Source: Olivibacter sp. SDN3 (GTDB lineage Bacteria; Bacteroidota; Bacteroidia; Sphingobacteriales; Sphingobacteriaceae). Taken from it: 64,000 nt of DNA. The notes beneath the pieces were generated by a model. That model saw only the letters and a list, made by a program, of their open reading frames with translations, did no database searches and was not told where the DNA came from. The translations under genes were made by a program, and so were the position numbers. Shown one piece after another: positions 26,923 through 34,705 of the stretch. Location of the stretch: NCBI RefSeq assembly GCF_014334135.1, contig NZ_CP060497.1, forward strand, positions 4,402,001 to 4,466,000, in the 5' to 3' direction. Numbering within the stretch: the stretch's first letter is position 1; each line of letters opens with the position of its first letter.

Positions 26923-27750
26923 TTACTTTTCATCCCGCTCATCCATTCTCCGTATTAGTTCCTCCCGAAGTGTATCAAGGAATTTAGTACGGTTCATCTT
27001 CCGGTTTCTCAATTCCAAATAGGTCTGGTAGAAATTGCCCAAATCAATGCCAAAGGCACTTTCAAAATATTGGGCTACTTCCCTTATATCGTTGTTCCCG
27101 TTGTCAAACACATTTTGATAATGCAGGGCATAAATCAATTCTATCAATGCCACTTTGCTACCTGTCCATTTCAGATTTTTCGGTGCTTTCGATTTGTCTT
27201 TTTGGAATTTGTTATACAACTGGTCTTCGATGTAAACCTGTATCAAATCGTTGGCTATTATCTTGGCGACCTTGTAATCATGTGATGTAGAAAAATTGTG
27301 GTCTGACTGGAAATAATAAGTGTCCAACCATAGCTTTATATCGTGGTTACCCCTTAAAAACATTTTCTCGTCGAGGAACGAGTTATTGCTACGGTAGTAC
27401 TTGTAAAAATCGAGGTTGTTGTCAAAGAACCTTTTTAGCTTTGTCAGTTCTTTGTTAAGGTATTTCCTTATGGGCTTTGTTCCATAAGGCTTTTTTGTTT
27501 CGATTTTGTAGATGGCATTGTAGTAAATGAGCTTGGCAACAATGGCAGGTTTCTGATATTTGAAAAAACGGATTTCTTCATCGATGTTTTTAAAACCTCT
27601 TTTCAGAACGTATGCTTTCAGTTCGGACAGGCATCCGAGGATAAGGTGGATCACCGCTTCTATCCGCTGAATAGAACAGTCTGCTTCAATCTCCATTGTG
27701 TCGATTGCCGTTTCGAGTTTAGATATTATTCCATTGTAAAAATTGTCCAT
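26923..27750 (-). CDS. rteC: RteC-type conjugative-element regulator, copy 1
   Basis: 275 residues, the usual RteC-domain length. In CTnDOT-type elements RteC is the DNA-binding activator needed for expression of excision genes. The sequence runs in the family order: YVLKRGFKNIDEEIRFFKYQ, AKLIYYNAIYKIETKKP, RFFDNNLDFYKYYRSNNSF, LRGNHDIKLWLDTYYFQSD, HDYKVAKIIANDLIQVYI and a C-terminal NGNNDIREVAQYFESAFGID. It shares most residues with copies at 45148 and 54086, yet with many silent differences, so the copies come from related but different elements. A traG 3' remnant follows immediately. Confidence 0.93.
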   Translation of the reverse strand: MDNFYNGIISKLETAIDTMEIEADCSIQRIEAVIHLILGCLSELKAYVLKRGFKNIDEEIRFFKYQKPAIVAKLIYYNAIYKIETKKPYGTKPIRKYLNKELTKLKRFFDNNLDFYKYYRSNNSFLDEKMFLRGNHDIKLWLDTYYFQSDHNFSTSHDYKVAKIIANDLIQVYIEDQLYNKFQKDKSKAPKNLKWTGSKVALIELIYALHYQNVFDNGNNDIREVAQYFESAFGIDLGNFYQTYLELRNRKMNRTKFLDTLREELIRRMDERDEK

Positions 27751-27783
27751 TCAGTGGTTTATGCATTAATTCGTTATCAAAAG

Positions 27784-27808
27784 CTATTCTATCCTTTCAC
27801 AACGGTAT
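27784..27808 (-). pseudogene. 3' end of the heavy-metal-domain-like gene, beyond the IS
   Basis: Read on the minus strand after the target duplication GTAT, the sequence gives RCERIE and a TAG stop. Joining it to the piece at 29037-29240 without the insertion restores a 74-codon gene ending VVGLGYRCERIE. Confidence 0.75.
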
Positions 27809-27876
27809 TGTAGCCTTCCCCGGAAATAGGACAGTTATTTATCCAAAAAATGTTATTTTAGAACTTAACTGTTATC

Positions 27877-28143
27877 ATGAGAAAACACACATTCAGCGAG
27901 AGCCAGATCGTCAAGGCATTAAAGGAGAACGAAGGAGGCCGCAGTGTCGGGGATATATCCCGGGAACTGGGCATAGACAAGAGCACGTTTTATTACTGGC
28001 GAAAAAAATACGGAGGCATGGAGAGCGGGGAACTGAAACGCCTGAAGGAACTTGAACAGGAAAACCAGCGTTTAAAGCAGATGTATGCGGATGTGAGTCT
28101 GGACAATAAAATGCTGAAAGACCTGTTGTCAAAAAAGTTCTAA
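27877..28143 (+). CDS. IS3-family OrfA (helix-turn-helix)
   Basis: 88 residues with a helix-turn-helix (VGDISRELGIDKSTFYYWRK) and a C-terminal leucine-rich coiled coil (LKRLKELEQENQRLKQMY), the standard OrfA layout that binds the element ends. It ends LSKKF over the slippery A AAA AAG sequence. A -1 shift there joins it to OrfB to make the OrfAB transposase. Confidence 0.93.
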   Translation: MRKHTFSESQIVKALKENEGGRSVGDISRELGIDKSTFYYWRKKYGGMESGELKRLKELEQENQRLKQMYADVSLDNKMLKDLLSKKF

Positions 28144-28169
28144 AGCCCTCCGGCAAACGGCAGTGCGCC

Positions 28170-28985
28170 ATGTATCTGATGAATTCATATAAAATCGGGA
28201 TAAAGCGTGCGTGCGCAGTTGCGGGACTTACCAGATCCATGTGGTACTACAGCAGTAAGCGGGATGATAGTGAGTTGATCGGAAAACTTTCCCAGCTTGC
28301 GGTCGCATACCCCACCCGGGGTTTCGATGAATATTATTACAGGATCCGCCGTGAGGGCTTGAAATGGAACAGGAAACGGGTTCTGCGCGTATACCGCCAG
28401 ATGAAACTGAAATTGAGGAGAAAACATAAAAAGCGCCTGCCCGGAAGGGAGAAATGCCCATTGGAGGTTCCCCTGGAACTAAATGAATGCTGGAGCATGG
28501 ATTTCATGAGCGATTCGCTTACCGATGGCAGAAGGATACGGGTATTCAACGTGATCGATGACTGCAACCGGGAGGCACTGGCTTCCGATATTGGATTGTC
28601 TTTTCCGGCACGTACAGTTATTGAAACTCTGGAGAACTTAAGGGATGAGATCGGTACACCGAAATATATCAGGTGCGATAACGGGCCGGAATTTCTTTCG
28701 AAGCTTTTCATAAACTGGTGCCAGCGGCATCACATAGAGATCAGATATACGCAGCCCGGAAAACCAATGCAGAACGGATATGTGGAGCGTTTCAACCGTT
28801 TTTTCAGAGAGGATATACTGGACGCCTATTATTTCAACGATATATACCAGATGAGAGAAAAGGTATGGGAATGGACTGAGGACTACAACAATAACCATCC
28901 CCATAGTTCATTGGGCAATAAATCACCGAGGGAATTTAAACCCCGATTCAGCAAAGAATTAAAATTCTTCGCTGAATCGGGTTAA
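28170..28985 (+). CDS. IS3-family OrfB transposase (DDE catalytic domain)
   Basis: 271 residues from ATG 28170, but the frame is open back to the slippery site at 28131, so the main product is probably OrfAB. The rve integrase core shows the first Asp in WSMDFMSD, the second Asp in IRCDNGPEF and Glu in NGYVERFNRFFRED, the DDE triad of IS3 transposases. The helical HTH_21-type N-terminus (YPTRGFDEYYYRIRREG) is also present. Confidence 0.94.
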   Translation: MYLMNSYKIGIKRACAVAGLTRSMWYYSSKRDDSELIGKLSQLAVAYPTRGFDEYYYRIRREGLKWNRKRVLRVYRQMKLKLRRKHKKRLPGREKCPLEVPLELNECWSMDFMSDSLTDGRRIRVFNVIDDCNREALASDIGLSFPARTVIETLENLRDEIGTPKYIRCDNGPEFLSKLFINWCQRHHIEIRYTQPGKPMQNGYVERFNRFFREDILDAYYFNDIYQMREKVWEWTEDYNNNHPHSSLGNKSPREFKPRFSKELKFFAESG

Positions 28986-29036
28986 TTAATTATTTTTTTC
29001 TGAATTTTATGCTGTCCTAAATTTGGTAAGCCTACA

Positions 29037-29240
29037 GTATCCCAAACCAACCACAGTTTGTATAATATCTCTTATTTTAATTTCAGTGCGGTTAGCTTCA
29101 ACTCTAAGAATATTATCTTCGTCTTCAAGGTCGAAGTTAATTTTGTAGACAGTTTTGTATTGTACTAAAAGGAATTTTATAATTTCACAGGCGTTTTTTT
29201 CATCCCGTACATCTGTTTTAAAAATTTCTACTGTTTTCAT
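29037..29240 (-). pseudogene. Heavy-metal-domain-like small protein, 3' end cut off by an IS
   Basis: The frame from ATG 29240 gives MKTVEIFKTDVRDEKNACEI then YKINFDLEDEDNILRVEA and IIQTVVGLGY, resembling the small HMA-like ferredoxin-fold proteins that are widespread in Bacteroidota. The IS407-like element then intervenes, so the present frame continues into the IS terminal repeat (CRLTKFRTA). The original last six codons lie at 27784-27804. Removing the IS and one target duplication gives 74 residues in frame. Confidence 0.8.
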
Positions 29241-29347
29241 GTTTCTGTTTATCAGACCGGGGTTTCGAAACAACTTCAATAGCAACTTATTTATCTCAAG
29301 GGTGAATGACAAAATAGAAGTTACAAACAGCGCCCCTGTATGCAAAT

Positions 29348-29878
29348 TCATGTAGCTTTTTCGTCTAAATTCAGTGCCATTACAAAAAAGTCGAATTTCT
29401 GAGAACCAATGTTTTGTGAATACTGACTTATTATCTGATAGCCCTTTTTGTGATAAAAATTTATTGCCTTTTGATTCTCTTTTAATACAGAGAGCCAAAT
29501 ACGCTGATATTTTAAAGCAATTATTTCTTGCATTAAAATTTTATGCAGTTCTTTACCGATTTCTTTGCTTATAAATTTTTTTACGACATAAATCTTATCA
29601 AGATAGCACGTATTTGGTGGGATTATCAATTGGCTTGTGAAGTCCAGTTTAACTTTCGCATAACCAACAGGAATGCTATCGTAGAAAGCAATCCAATAAA
29701 TGGATTTCGCTTTTAGTATACTGTCGTGAATCCTTTTTTCCGAAAAAATGTCTTCCAAGTAATCCAACAGGTCGTTCTTGTCGTTGAAAAAAGACTCAAA
29801 CGTATCTGAAAATGTTATACGTCCCAATTTTGAAATAGTTATCACGTCATCTATGTCGGCTTTTCTAATATTTATCAT
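29348..29878 (-). CDS. GNAT-family N-acetyltransferase
   Basis: 176 residues. GNAT motifs: an N-terminal INIRKADIDDVITISKL, then VGYAKVKL, YLDKIYVVKKFISKEIGKEL (motif A, acetyl-CoA pyrophosphate loop, with a slightly altered Q/RxxGxG/A) and WLSVLKENQKAINFYHKKGY (motif B). It transfers acetyl from acetyl-CoA to an unknown amine. An adjacent peptide deformylase gene raises a possible link with protein N-terminus processing, but GNAT substrates cannot be predicted from this. Confidence 0.88.
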   Translation of the reverse strand: MINIRKADIDDVITISKLGRITFSDTFESFFNDKNDLLDYLEDIFSEKRIHDSILKAKSIYWIAFYDSIPVGYAKVKLDFTSQLIIPPNTCYLDKIYVVKKFISKEIGKELHKILMQEIIALKYQRIWLSVLKENQKAINFYHKKGYQIISQYSQNIGSQKFDFFVMALNLDEKAT

Positions 29879-29993
29879 AAGTAAGTATGTTTAAGATGGC
29901 TGTGTAACCCTCCCCATTTTCGGACTGGCGTCGGGACGATTATCCAAATGTAAAAATAGTTGTTGTTATTAGGTCAATCTTTTTAAAGTTGAC

Positions 29994-30797
29994 CTAATAA
30001 CAACATGCCGCCGGCAGGGCACGGTATTCCATTGGCGTCTTTCCCCCAAGTGCTTCATGGGGTCTACTGTAATTATAGTCCTGCATCCATTCCTCTGCAA
30101 GAATCTGAACCTGAGTGATATTATCAAACAGATAGGCGTCTAATATATTTTCCCTGAATGTGCGGTTGAACCGCTCAATATACCCATTCTGCATCGGTCT
30201 GCCCGGTTGGATGAACTGTATACCGATTCCTTTATTGGCACACCATTCCCGAAATTCCCTGCTGATAAACTCCGGCCCATTATCTGTACGGAAACGTAAG
30301 GGCTTTCCATGCTCTTTGATGATCCGTTCCAATAATCCGGTCACTGTGGTTGCTGGCATACTGTGGGCGACTTCTATGGCGATCGCCTGCCTATTATGAT
30401 CATCGATCACGTTCAATGTCCTGAACTTCCGCTTGTTGGTCAATACATCACCCATAAAATCCAATGACCACGTTTTAAGGGGCGCCTCCGGTATCACCAG
30501 CGGCTCCTGCACCCGGGCAGGGACGCGCTTGCGCACTTTTCTCCGGCGGTTCATGCCTAAGAGCAAATAGACCCTGCGGACACGTTTATAATTCCATTTC
30601 AGACCTTCACGCCGGATACGTGAATAATAAAGATCCTGACCCTCGGTGGGATGCTTTTCGGCTAGCTCCCGGAGTTTGTCAATGGTTTCGCTGTCGTCTT
30701 TTTTCTTCGTATAATAATACATGGACTTGGGTAGGCAAACCACCCTGCAAGCCCTGCTGATGCTGGTATGATGAGTGGAAATCACATAAGCAGCCAT
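29994..30797 (-). CDS. IS3-family OrfB transposase (copy 2)
   Basis: 267 residues. DDE triad: WSLDFMGDV, FRTDNGPEFIS and NGYIERFNRTFREN, with the YYYSRIRREG-type region ahead (written LYYSRIRREG). The frame extends upstream to the slippery A AAA AAG at the end of orfA, so it is likely to be expressed as OrfAB. Confidence 0.94.
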   Translation of the reverse strand: MAAYVISTHHTSISRACRVVCLPKSMYYYTKKKDDSETIDKLRELAEKHPTEGQDLYYSRIRREGLKWNYKRVRRVYLLLGMNRRRKVRKRVPARVQEPLVIPEAPLKTWSLDFMGDVLTNKRKFRTLNVIDDHNRQAIAIEVAHSMPATTVTGLLERIIKEHGKPLRFRTDNGPEFISREFREWCANKGIGIQFIQPGRPMQNGYIERFNRTFRENILDAYLFDNITQVQILAEEWMQDYNYSRPHEALGGKTPMEYRALPAACCY

Positions 30798-30817
30798 GTC
30801 TTTGCGCTGGCAGGGCT

Positions 30818-31084
30818 TTAGAACTTTTTTGACAGTACGTCTTTTAGGATCTTATGGTCAAGGGCCAGATCTGCATACATCTGCTTTAAACGGCGGTTCT
30901 CCTCCTCCAGTTCTTTCATCCGGCGGAGTTCCTGGCTGTCCATCCCTGAGTACTTCTTTTTCCAGTTATAAAAAGTGGCTTGGTGCACCCCCAGTTCCCG
31001 GCAGATATCCGACGTGGATTTACCTGACTCATGTTCTTTGATCGCTGAAACGATCTGGTTCTCACTGATTCTTGACTTTTTCAT
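30818..31084 (-). CDS. IS3-family OrfA (copy 2)
   Basis: 88 residues with a helix-turn-helix (TSDICRELGVHQATFYNWKK) and a leucine-rich helix (RRMKELEEENRRLKQMYADL), ending LSKKF at the A AAA AAG frameshift site. Same organisation as at 27877-28143, roughly half of the residues shared. Confidence 0.93.
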   Translation of the reverse strand: MKKSRISENQIVSAIKEHESGKSTSDICRELGVHQATFYNWKKKYSGMDSQELRRMKELEEENRRLKQMYADLALDHKILKDVLSKKF

Positions 31085-31158
31085 CGTTCTGTTGTTAAAG
31101 TTACGAATTTTCGTGCTTCAACCAGTCCGATTTTTAGGAAGGGTTACAGCTGCTTTTT

Positions 31159-31743
31159 CTATCGTATAAAGTTCATGGGATAGGTCGGTACAATTTGACC
31201 TTTTAGGATTTTTTGAAGTTTGGAAGCCATAAGCCTTTTTGTCAAAGGCTTGAGATAATCGAGATAGAGAACTCCCTCGGTATGGTCGTATTCGTGCTGT
31301 ATCATTCGCGCGGTCGTTCCACTGAATGTACGGATTTGCTTTTTAAAATTCCGATTATAATATTCAATCGTTATCGCCCAATTCCGCTTTACTTTGTAGA
31401 ATAAATTTGGAATACTTAAACAGCCCTCTTCGTCTTCCCAAAGTTCTTCAGACCGTTGGATGATTTTGGCATTGATGAAAGTTTCCATTATGCCTTTATC
31501 ATCTTGGGGGAAATAAAACTTTCTCTCTTCTTCTCCGAGGTTATCAAAAGTTGATTTACTGTCCACGATAAACAATCTAACCGGAAGTCCTATCTGTGGT
31601 GATGCCAATCCGCAACCATTGGCATTTTCCATAGTTTCCCACATATCGGCAATTAATTTATCCAGTTCAGGATAATCCTTTTCGATGTCGTTGCATTTCT
31701 GTTTTAAGATATGGTGTCCGTATGCTAAGATAGATCGTTTCAT
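31159..31743 (-). CDS. def: Peptide deformylase
   Basis: 194 residues. It removes the formyl group from the initiator methionine. All three family motifs are present: GCGLASPQIG (motif 1), EEGCLSIP (motif 2, metal-binding Cys) and QHEYDHTEGVL (motif 3, HExxH variant HEYDH with both His and Glu). An internal DKGIMETFINAKII stretch departs from the housekeeping form, and the genomic setting suggests an additional copy. Second deformylases can reduce sensitivity to deformylase inhibitors such as actinonin; that role here is inferred. An inverted repeat just before the start may form a leader hairpin. Confidence 0.92.
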   Translation of the reverse strand: MKRSILAYGHHILKQKCNDIEKDYPELDKLIADMWETMENANGCGLASPQIGLPVRLFIVDSKSTFDNLGEEERKFYFPQDDKGIMETFINAKIIQRSEELWEDEEGCLSIPNLFYKVKRNWAITIEYYNRNFKKQIRTFSGTTARMIQHEYDHTEGVLYLDYLKPLTKRLMASKLQKILKGQIVPTYPMNFIR

Positions 31744-31744
31744 T

Positions 31745-31778
31745 ATTCTTTGGATTTTTCAACAAATTTCCAAAGAAT
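31745..31778. promoter_or_regulatory. Inverted repeat at the deformylase start
   Basis: ATTCTTTGGA and its exact complement TCCAAAGAAT flank a 14-base loop, starting 2 bp upstream of the deformylase start codon. It could be an operator or a 5' leader hairpin that masks the start. Function unknown. Confidence 0.35.
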
Positions 31779-31853
31779 AAACATGGTAGGCAATGAACCT
31801 ATGTTAAGTATTTGCGCACGGATTCCGTTGATTTTCAACGATGTTTGTGATTG

Positions 31854-32420
31854 CTATGCAATTTGTCTGCGTATCCGGCTCAAAGCCTGTGGTGTTATCC
31901 CGATATAGGAAGCAACGTATTTTAACGGAATGAATTTTAAAATATCAGGTTGCTCATTGAACAGGTTTAGATACCGTTCTTTGGCTGTATGTTTTAAAAG
32001 CGACAATTCTCTTTTGCTTTTTTGCAAAAACAGTTTCTCCGACACAAAACGCCCTAAATAGTTTCCTGCTTTGGTCTCTGCATATACTTTTTGCAAATCA
32101 TCATAAGATATTTGCCAAACCACGGTTTCCGTCAATGCCTGCAATTCGTATTCAGATGGTGTCTGGGTCAGGAATGAATTGTAAGCACAGGTAAATTCTT
32201 TATCAAAACAGAAATTAAAAGTCAGTTCGTTTTCATCATCTGGAATATAAAATCGAACGATGCCTGTTTCTACAAAGGAAAGGTATTTTTCTGTTTCGCC
32301 CTGTCGTGTGATGGTTTCGTTTTTGGCAAAAAACCTCCTGTCAAAGTGGGAAGCTATAAATTCCCATTCTGTTTCCTGTAATTTTAGTATCCGCTCGTAG
32401 TATTCTCTGATGTGCCCCAT
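31854..32420 (-). CDS. Crp/Fnr-family transcriptional regulator
   Basis: 188 residues with the cyclic-nucleotide-type barrel (TITRQGETEKYLSFVETGIV, then FNFCFDKEFTCAYNSF) and a C-terminal helix-turn-helix (YVASYIGITPQALSRIRRQ). It is a paralogue of the regulator at 26040-26609. The deformylase follows 110 bp downstream on the same strand. A minus-strand -7 box TAAATTTG lies at 32470-32463, giving a leader of about 40 bases. Confidence 0.9.
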   Translation of the reverse strand: MGHIREYYERILKLQETEWEFIASHFDRRFFAKNETITRQGETEKYLSFVETGIVRFYIPDDENELTFNFCFDKEFTCAYNSFLTQTPSEYELQALTETVVWQISYDDLQKVYAETKAGNYLGRFVSEKLFLQKSKRELSLLKHTAKERYLNLFNEQPDILKFIPLKYVASYIGITPQALSRIRRQIA

Positions 32421-32527
32421 AAAAATATTCTCTTTTTAGTCTGTCTTTAAAGAAAGGAGATACAAATTTAGCATTTTTATAATAAACGCTATGAAAACGG
32501 CGATATTGAGGAAAAAAGGCTTATAGT

Positions 32528-32580
32528 GAGTTCGATGTTCCCCGAATTTTTGGAATTTGACGGAACACAACATCGAACTC
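32528..32580. repeat. Perfect 12-bp inverted repeat, 29-base loop
   Basis: GAGTTCGATGTT (32528-32539) and AACATCGAACTC (32569-32580) are exact complements. There is no T-run after the stem, so it is unlikely to be a terminator. It may be an operator pair or a recombination site. Confidence 0.5.
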
Positions 32581-32644
32581 CGAGGCTAAATTCTGCGATT
32601 GCTCTTATCTATCAGAATAACAACAAGTTACAAGGCAAAAAAAA

Positions 32645-32677
32645 TGGGACAAGTCTTTCTTTTTTAGACTTGTCCCA
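32645..32677. terminator. Perfect 12-bp hairpin
   Basis: TGGGACAAGTCT and AGACTTGTCCCA pair fully around a 9-base T-rich loop. An A-run precedes the stem on the + strand, so on the minus strand it is followed by eight T, as in an intrinsic terminator for a minus-strand transcript. Confidence 0.6.
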
Positions 32678-32774
32678 AGAGGTGATCCCGCTGGGATTGT
32701 TGGCGTCCCGCTTTTCCCGCACTGTCGGCCGCCAAGAGCAAGTTCGAACCCGGCCACCCCTTCTGTTCTCATCC

Positions 32775-32895
32775 CAGCTATAAACTACAAAAGCCCCACA
32801 TTTCTGTGAGGCTTTTTGTGAACTTACTGGTACGTCAGCCGAACCAATTTTTGGAAGATTTAAGACGGTTAAACCAATTGAAAGACAGTCCATAT
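32775..32895. repeat. Dispersed terminator/tRNA-end-like block, copy 3
   Basis: Same order of parts as copies 1 and 2: CTTCTGTTCTCATCCCAGC (just upstream), AAGCCCCACATTTCTGTGAGGCTT hairpin, TGGTACGTCAGCCGAACC, then GGAAGATTTAAGACGGTTAA. The tRNA-end-like part diverges more here. Confidence 0.6.
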
Positions 32896-32961
32896 CATGA
32901 TGGTTTAGATGAAAAATCGGTTGATAAATGTAAATTTGAAAAAGGGAAATTAAAATTATGA

Positions 32962-33346
32962 CTATTCATCGGGATGCCACCCCCAATCTCTAAAAGATGC
33001 CCGATAATATACTATTCTATATTCTATTTCTTCCTTTGGGTCTTTCCTTGAAATACGTATCGGCAGGGAATTATCCATTTGCGAGGCTACTATTCCATAA
33101 TTATCATTAATGACATCCAATAGTTTATGATAGAGAGTATACAGGGCTAATGTTTCATGAAATCTCTCTGTCCATTCTTCAAAAGATTGTTTACGCAATT
33201 GGCTGTAAGGGTCATTTTTGACATAATTATTCAATAAAATGCTTCTTCCCAATATTGAGTATTGAGAGTGGGCGATTGAATTTCTGATTTGAAAATTATA
33301 AGTATTTTTAAACGCATCATATAATCTTGGGATTGATTGCTTGAAT
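32962..33346 (-). pseudogene. HEPN-type protein gene, 3' part (split by IS256-like element)
   Basis: The frame is open from the IS to the stop at 32962 and encodes SIPRLYDAFKNTYNFQIRNS followed by IAHSQYSILGRSILLNNY and the C-terminus. RNSIAH fits the Rx4H signature of HEPN ribonucleases. It continues in frame the 5' part at 34706-35258 once the IS and one 8-bp duplication are removed. An ATG at 33252 is only an internal methionine. Confidence 0.75.
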
Positions 33347-34705
33347 GGGAGTGTAAAACAAACTGTGTCAATGGCTGAATTACCGCCCCGCGGGGCGGTA
33401 ATTCAGCCATTTTGCTTATTGCAAATCTAACACCATTCTTCCCGGAAACCAAATGGCTAATTTCTGTGCTGTTGTTCCCCAATTGGCCAGTGGCATCGTC
33501 CATTTCTTCTTAATGTTTTTATGGGCTAGATAGATCAGTTTCAATAACGCCATATCTGAAGTGAAGGCACCTTTAGTTTTAGTGACCTTACGGACCTGGC
33601 GATGGAATCCCTCGATCGTATTGGTGGTGTAGATCAATTTTCGGATGGATTTATCGTATCGGAAATAGGTGGTCAGACGATCCCAGTTACGCCGCCAGGA
33701 GTCGATGACCACCGGATACTTTTCACCCCATTTATCCTGAAGTTCATCCATCCGCAATCCGGCAAGATCCAATGTGTCAGCCCGGTAGACAGGCTTTAGA
33801 TCGCTCATAAACTCCTTTTGGTCCTTACTGGCCACATACTTTAAGCTATTCCGGATCTGGTGCACGATACAGGTCTGTACTTCGGTATCGGGAAAAACAC
33901 CCTGTATTGCTTCTGAAAACCCTTTTAGGTTATCGATACAGGCAATTAAGATATCCTCTACACCTCGGTTCTGTAAGTCCGTCAGTACGCTCAGCCAAAA
34001 GTTAGCCCCCTCACTCTCCGAAACATACATCCCTAATAAATGCTTATGTCCGTTTCGGTCAACGCCAAGGATATTGTATACAGCCCGAGAAACAAAACGA
34101 TGGTCTTCTTTCACCTTGTAGTGCATGGCATCCATCCAAACAATCGTATAAAGAGAATCCAGGCTTCGTGATTGCCATTCCCTGACCTGGGGAATAATCT
34201 TATCGGTAATCGAAGAAAGTGTACTGTGGCTGATATCCGTATCGTACATCTCCTTGATGTGGTTGGAAATATCCCGAAAACTCATACCCAAGCCATACAT
34301 GCCTAAAATCTTCTTCTCTAGGCTCTCAGCTAAAATCGTCTCCCGTTTCTTAACGAGTTGGGGCTCGAAATTGGATCGACGATCACGGGGAGTATCGATA
34401 TCGATCGTACCCTCAGAAGTCCGAATCTGCTTACTGGACTTGCCGTTACGCCGATTACCACCGGAGCGTTGGGCTTCGTCCATATGGCTCTCCATTTCAG
34501 CTTCCAACGCGGCTTCTAAAAATTTCTTCATTAAAGGAGCAAAAGCTCCGTTCTTGCCATAAAGTGATTCTCCGCTGCGTAACTGTTCCAGAGCTTTATC
34601 CTTCATGGACTCAAAATCAAAATCGCTTTCTTTAATACTCATAATTACTATGTCAAAAATAATACTTCTATTTATTATCCTTGACACAGTCTATTTTACA
34701 GTCTC
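33347..34705 (-). mobile_element. IS256-family insertion sequence
   Basis: 1359 bp. The inverted ends read GGGAGTGTAAAACAAACTG (left) and, inward from the right, GAGACTGTAAAATAGACTG, both followed by TGTCAA. The 8-bp target duplication GCTTGAAT (33339-33346 and 34706-34713) is perfect, as expected for IS256. It carries one transposase gene and interrupts a HEPN-type gene in phase, so removal restores the frame. Confidence 0.95.
33416..34642 (-). CDS. IS256-family transposase
   Basis: 408 residues from ATG 34642; an upstream ATG at 34687 lies in the terminal repeat. It belongs to the Mutator/MULE-type transposases: TIVWMDAMHYKVKED (first Asp), ILIACIDNLKGFSEAIQGVFP (second Asp, DNLKGF signature), VQTCIVHQIRNSLKYV (the family C/D(2)H box) and TTNTIEGFHRQVRKVTK (Glu). 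Complete and probably active. Confidence 0.95.
   Translation of the reverse strand: MSIKESDFDFESMKDKALEQLRSGESLYGKNGAFAPLMKKFLEAALEAEMESHMDEAQRSGGNRRNGKSSKQIRTSEGTIDIDTPRDRRSNFEPQLVKKRETILAESLEKKILGMYGLGMSFRDISNHIKEMYDTDISHSTLSSITDKIIPQVREWQSRSLDSLYTIVWMDAMHYKVKEDHRFVSRAVYNILGVDRNGHKHLLGMYVSESEGANFWLSVLTDLQNRGVEDILIACIDNLKGFSEAIQGVFPDTEVQTCIVHQIRNSLKYVASKDQKEFMSDLKPVYRADTLDLAGLRMDELQDKWGEKYPVVIDSWRRNWDRLTTYFRYDKSIRKLIYTTNTIEGFHRQVRKVTKTKGAFTSDMALLKLIYLAHKNIKKKWTMPLANWGTTAQKLAIWFPGRMVLDLQ

Larger units (their letters stand above)
27809..29036 (+). mobile_element. IS3-family element, IS407-like (copy 1)
   Basis: 1228 bp. The terminal inverted repeats begin TGTAGCCTTCCCCGG (left) and, read inward from the right, TGTAGGCTTACC; both reach an inner TAGGACAG. 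The flanks carry the 4-bp duplication GTAT (27805-27808 and 29037-29040), as expected for the IS407 group. It holds orfA and orfB with a slippery A AAA AAG at 28131-28137. It splits a small heavy-metal-domain-like gene read on the minus strand, whose last codons lie at 27784-27808. Confidence 0.92.
29903..31148 (-). mobile_element. IS3-family element, IS407-like (copy 2, distinct)
   Basis: 1246 bp. The inverted termini begin TGTAACCCTCCCCATTTT (left) and, read inward from the right, TGTAACCCTTCCTAAAAA, both followed by TCGGACTGG or a near match. The 4-bp duplication GCTG lies at 29899-29902 and 31149-31152. The element has the same orfA/orfB design as the one at 27809, but is a different IS with different end sequences and only partial protein similarity. 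It sits between the GNAT and deformylase genes. Confidence 0.92.
32421..32961. other. Intergenic scar with hairpins and repeat copy 3
   Basis: No gene. It contains a promoter for the Crp-like gene, two long perfect inverted repeats and the third terminator/tRNA-end-like block. The stretch between the hairpins and the block (CCCGCTGGGATTGTTGGCG, then CAAGTTCGAACCCGGCC) has tRNA-like wording but folds into no complete cloverleaf that I can draw. Confidence 0.5.

Noticed and set aside
32680-32765. tRNA gene or remnant before repeat copy 3
   Set aside because: GTTCGAACC-like words occur but no acceptor, D or anticodon stems can be drawn, so only the 3'-end resemblance of the repeat is reported.
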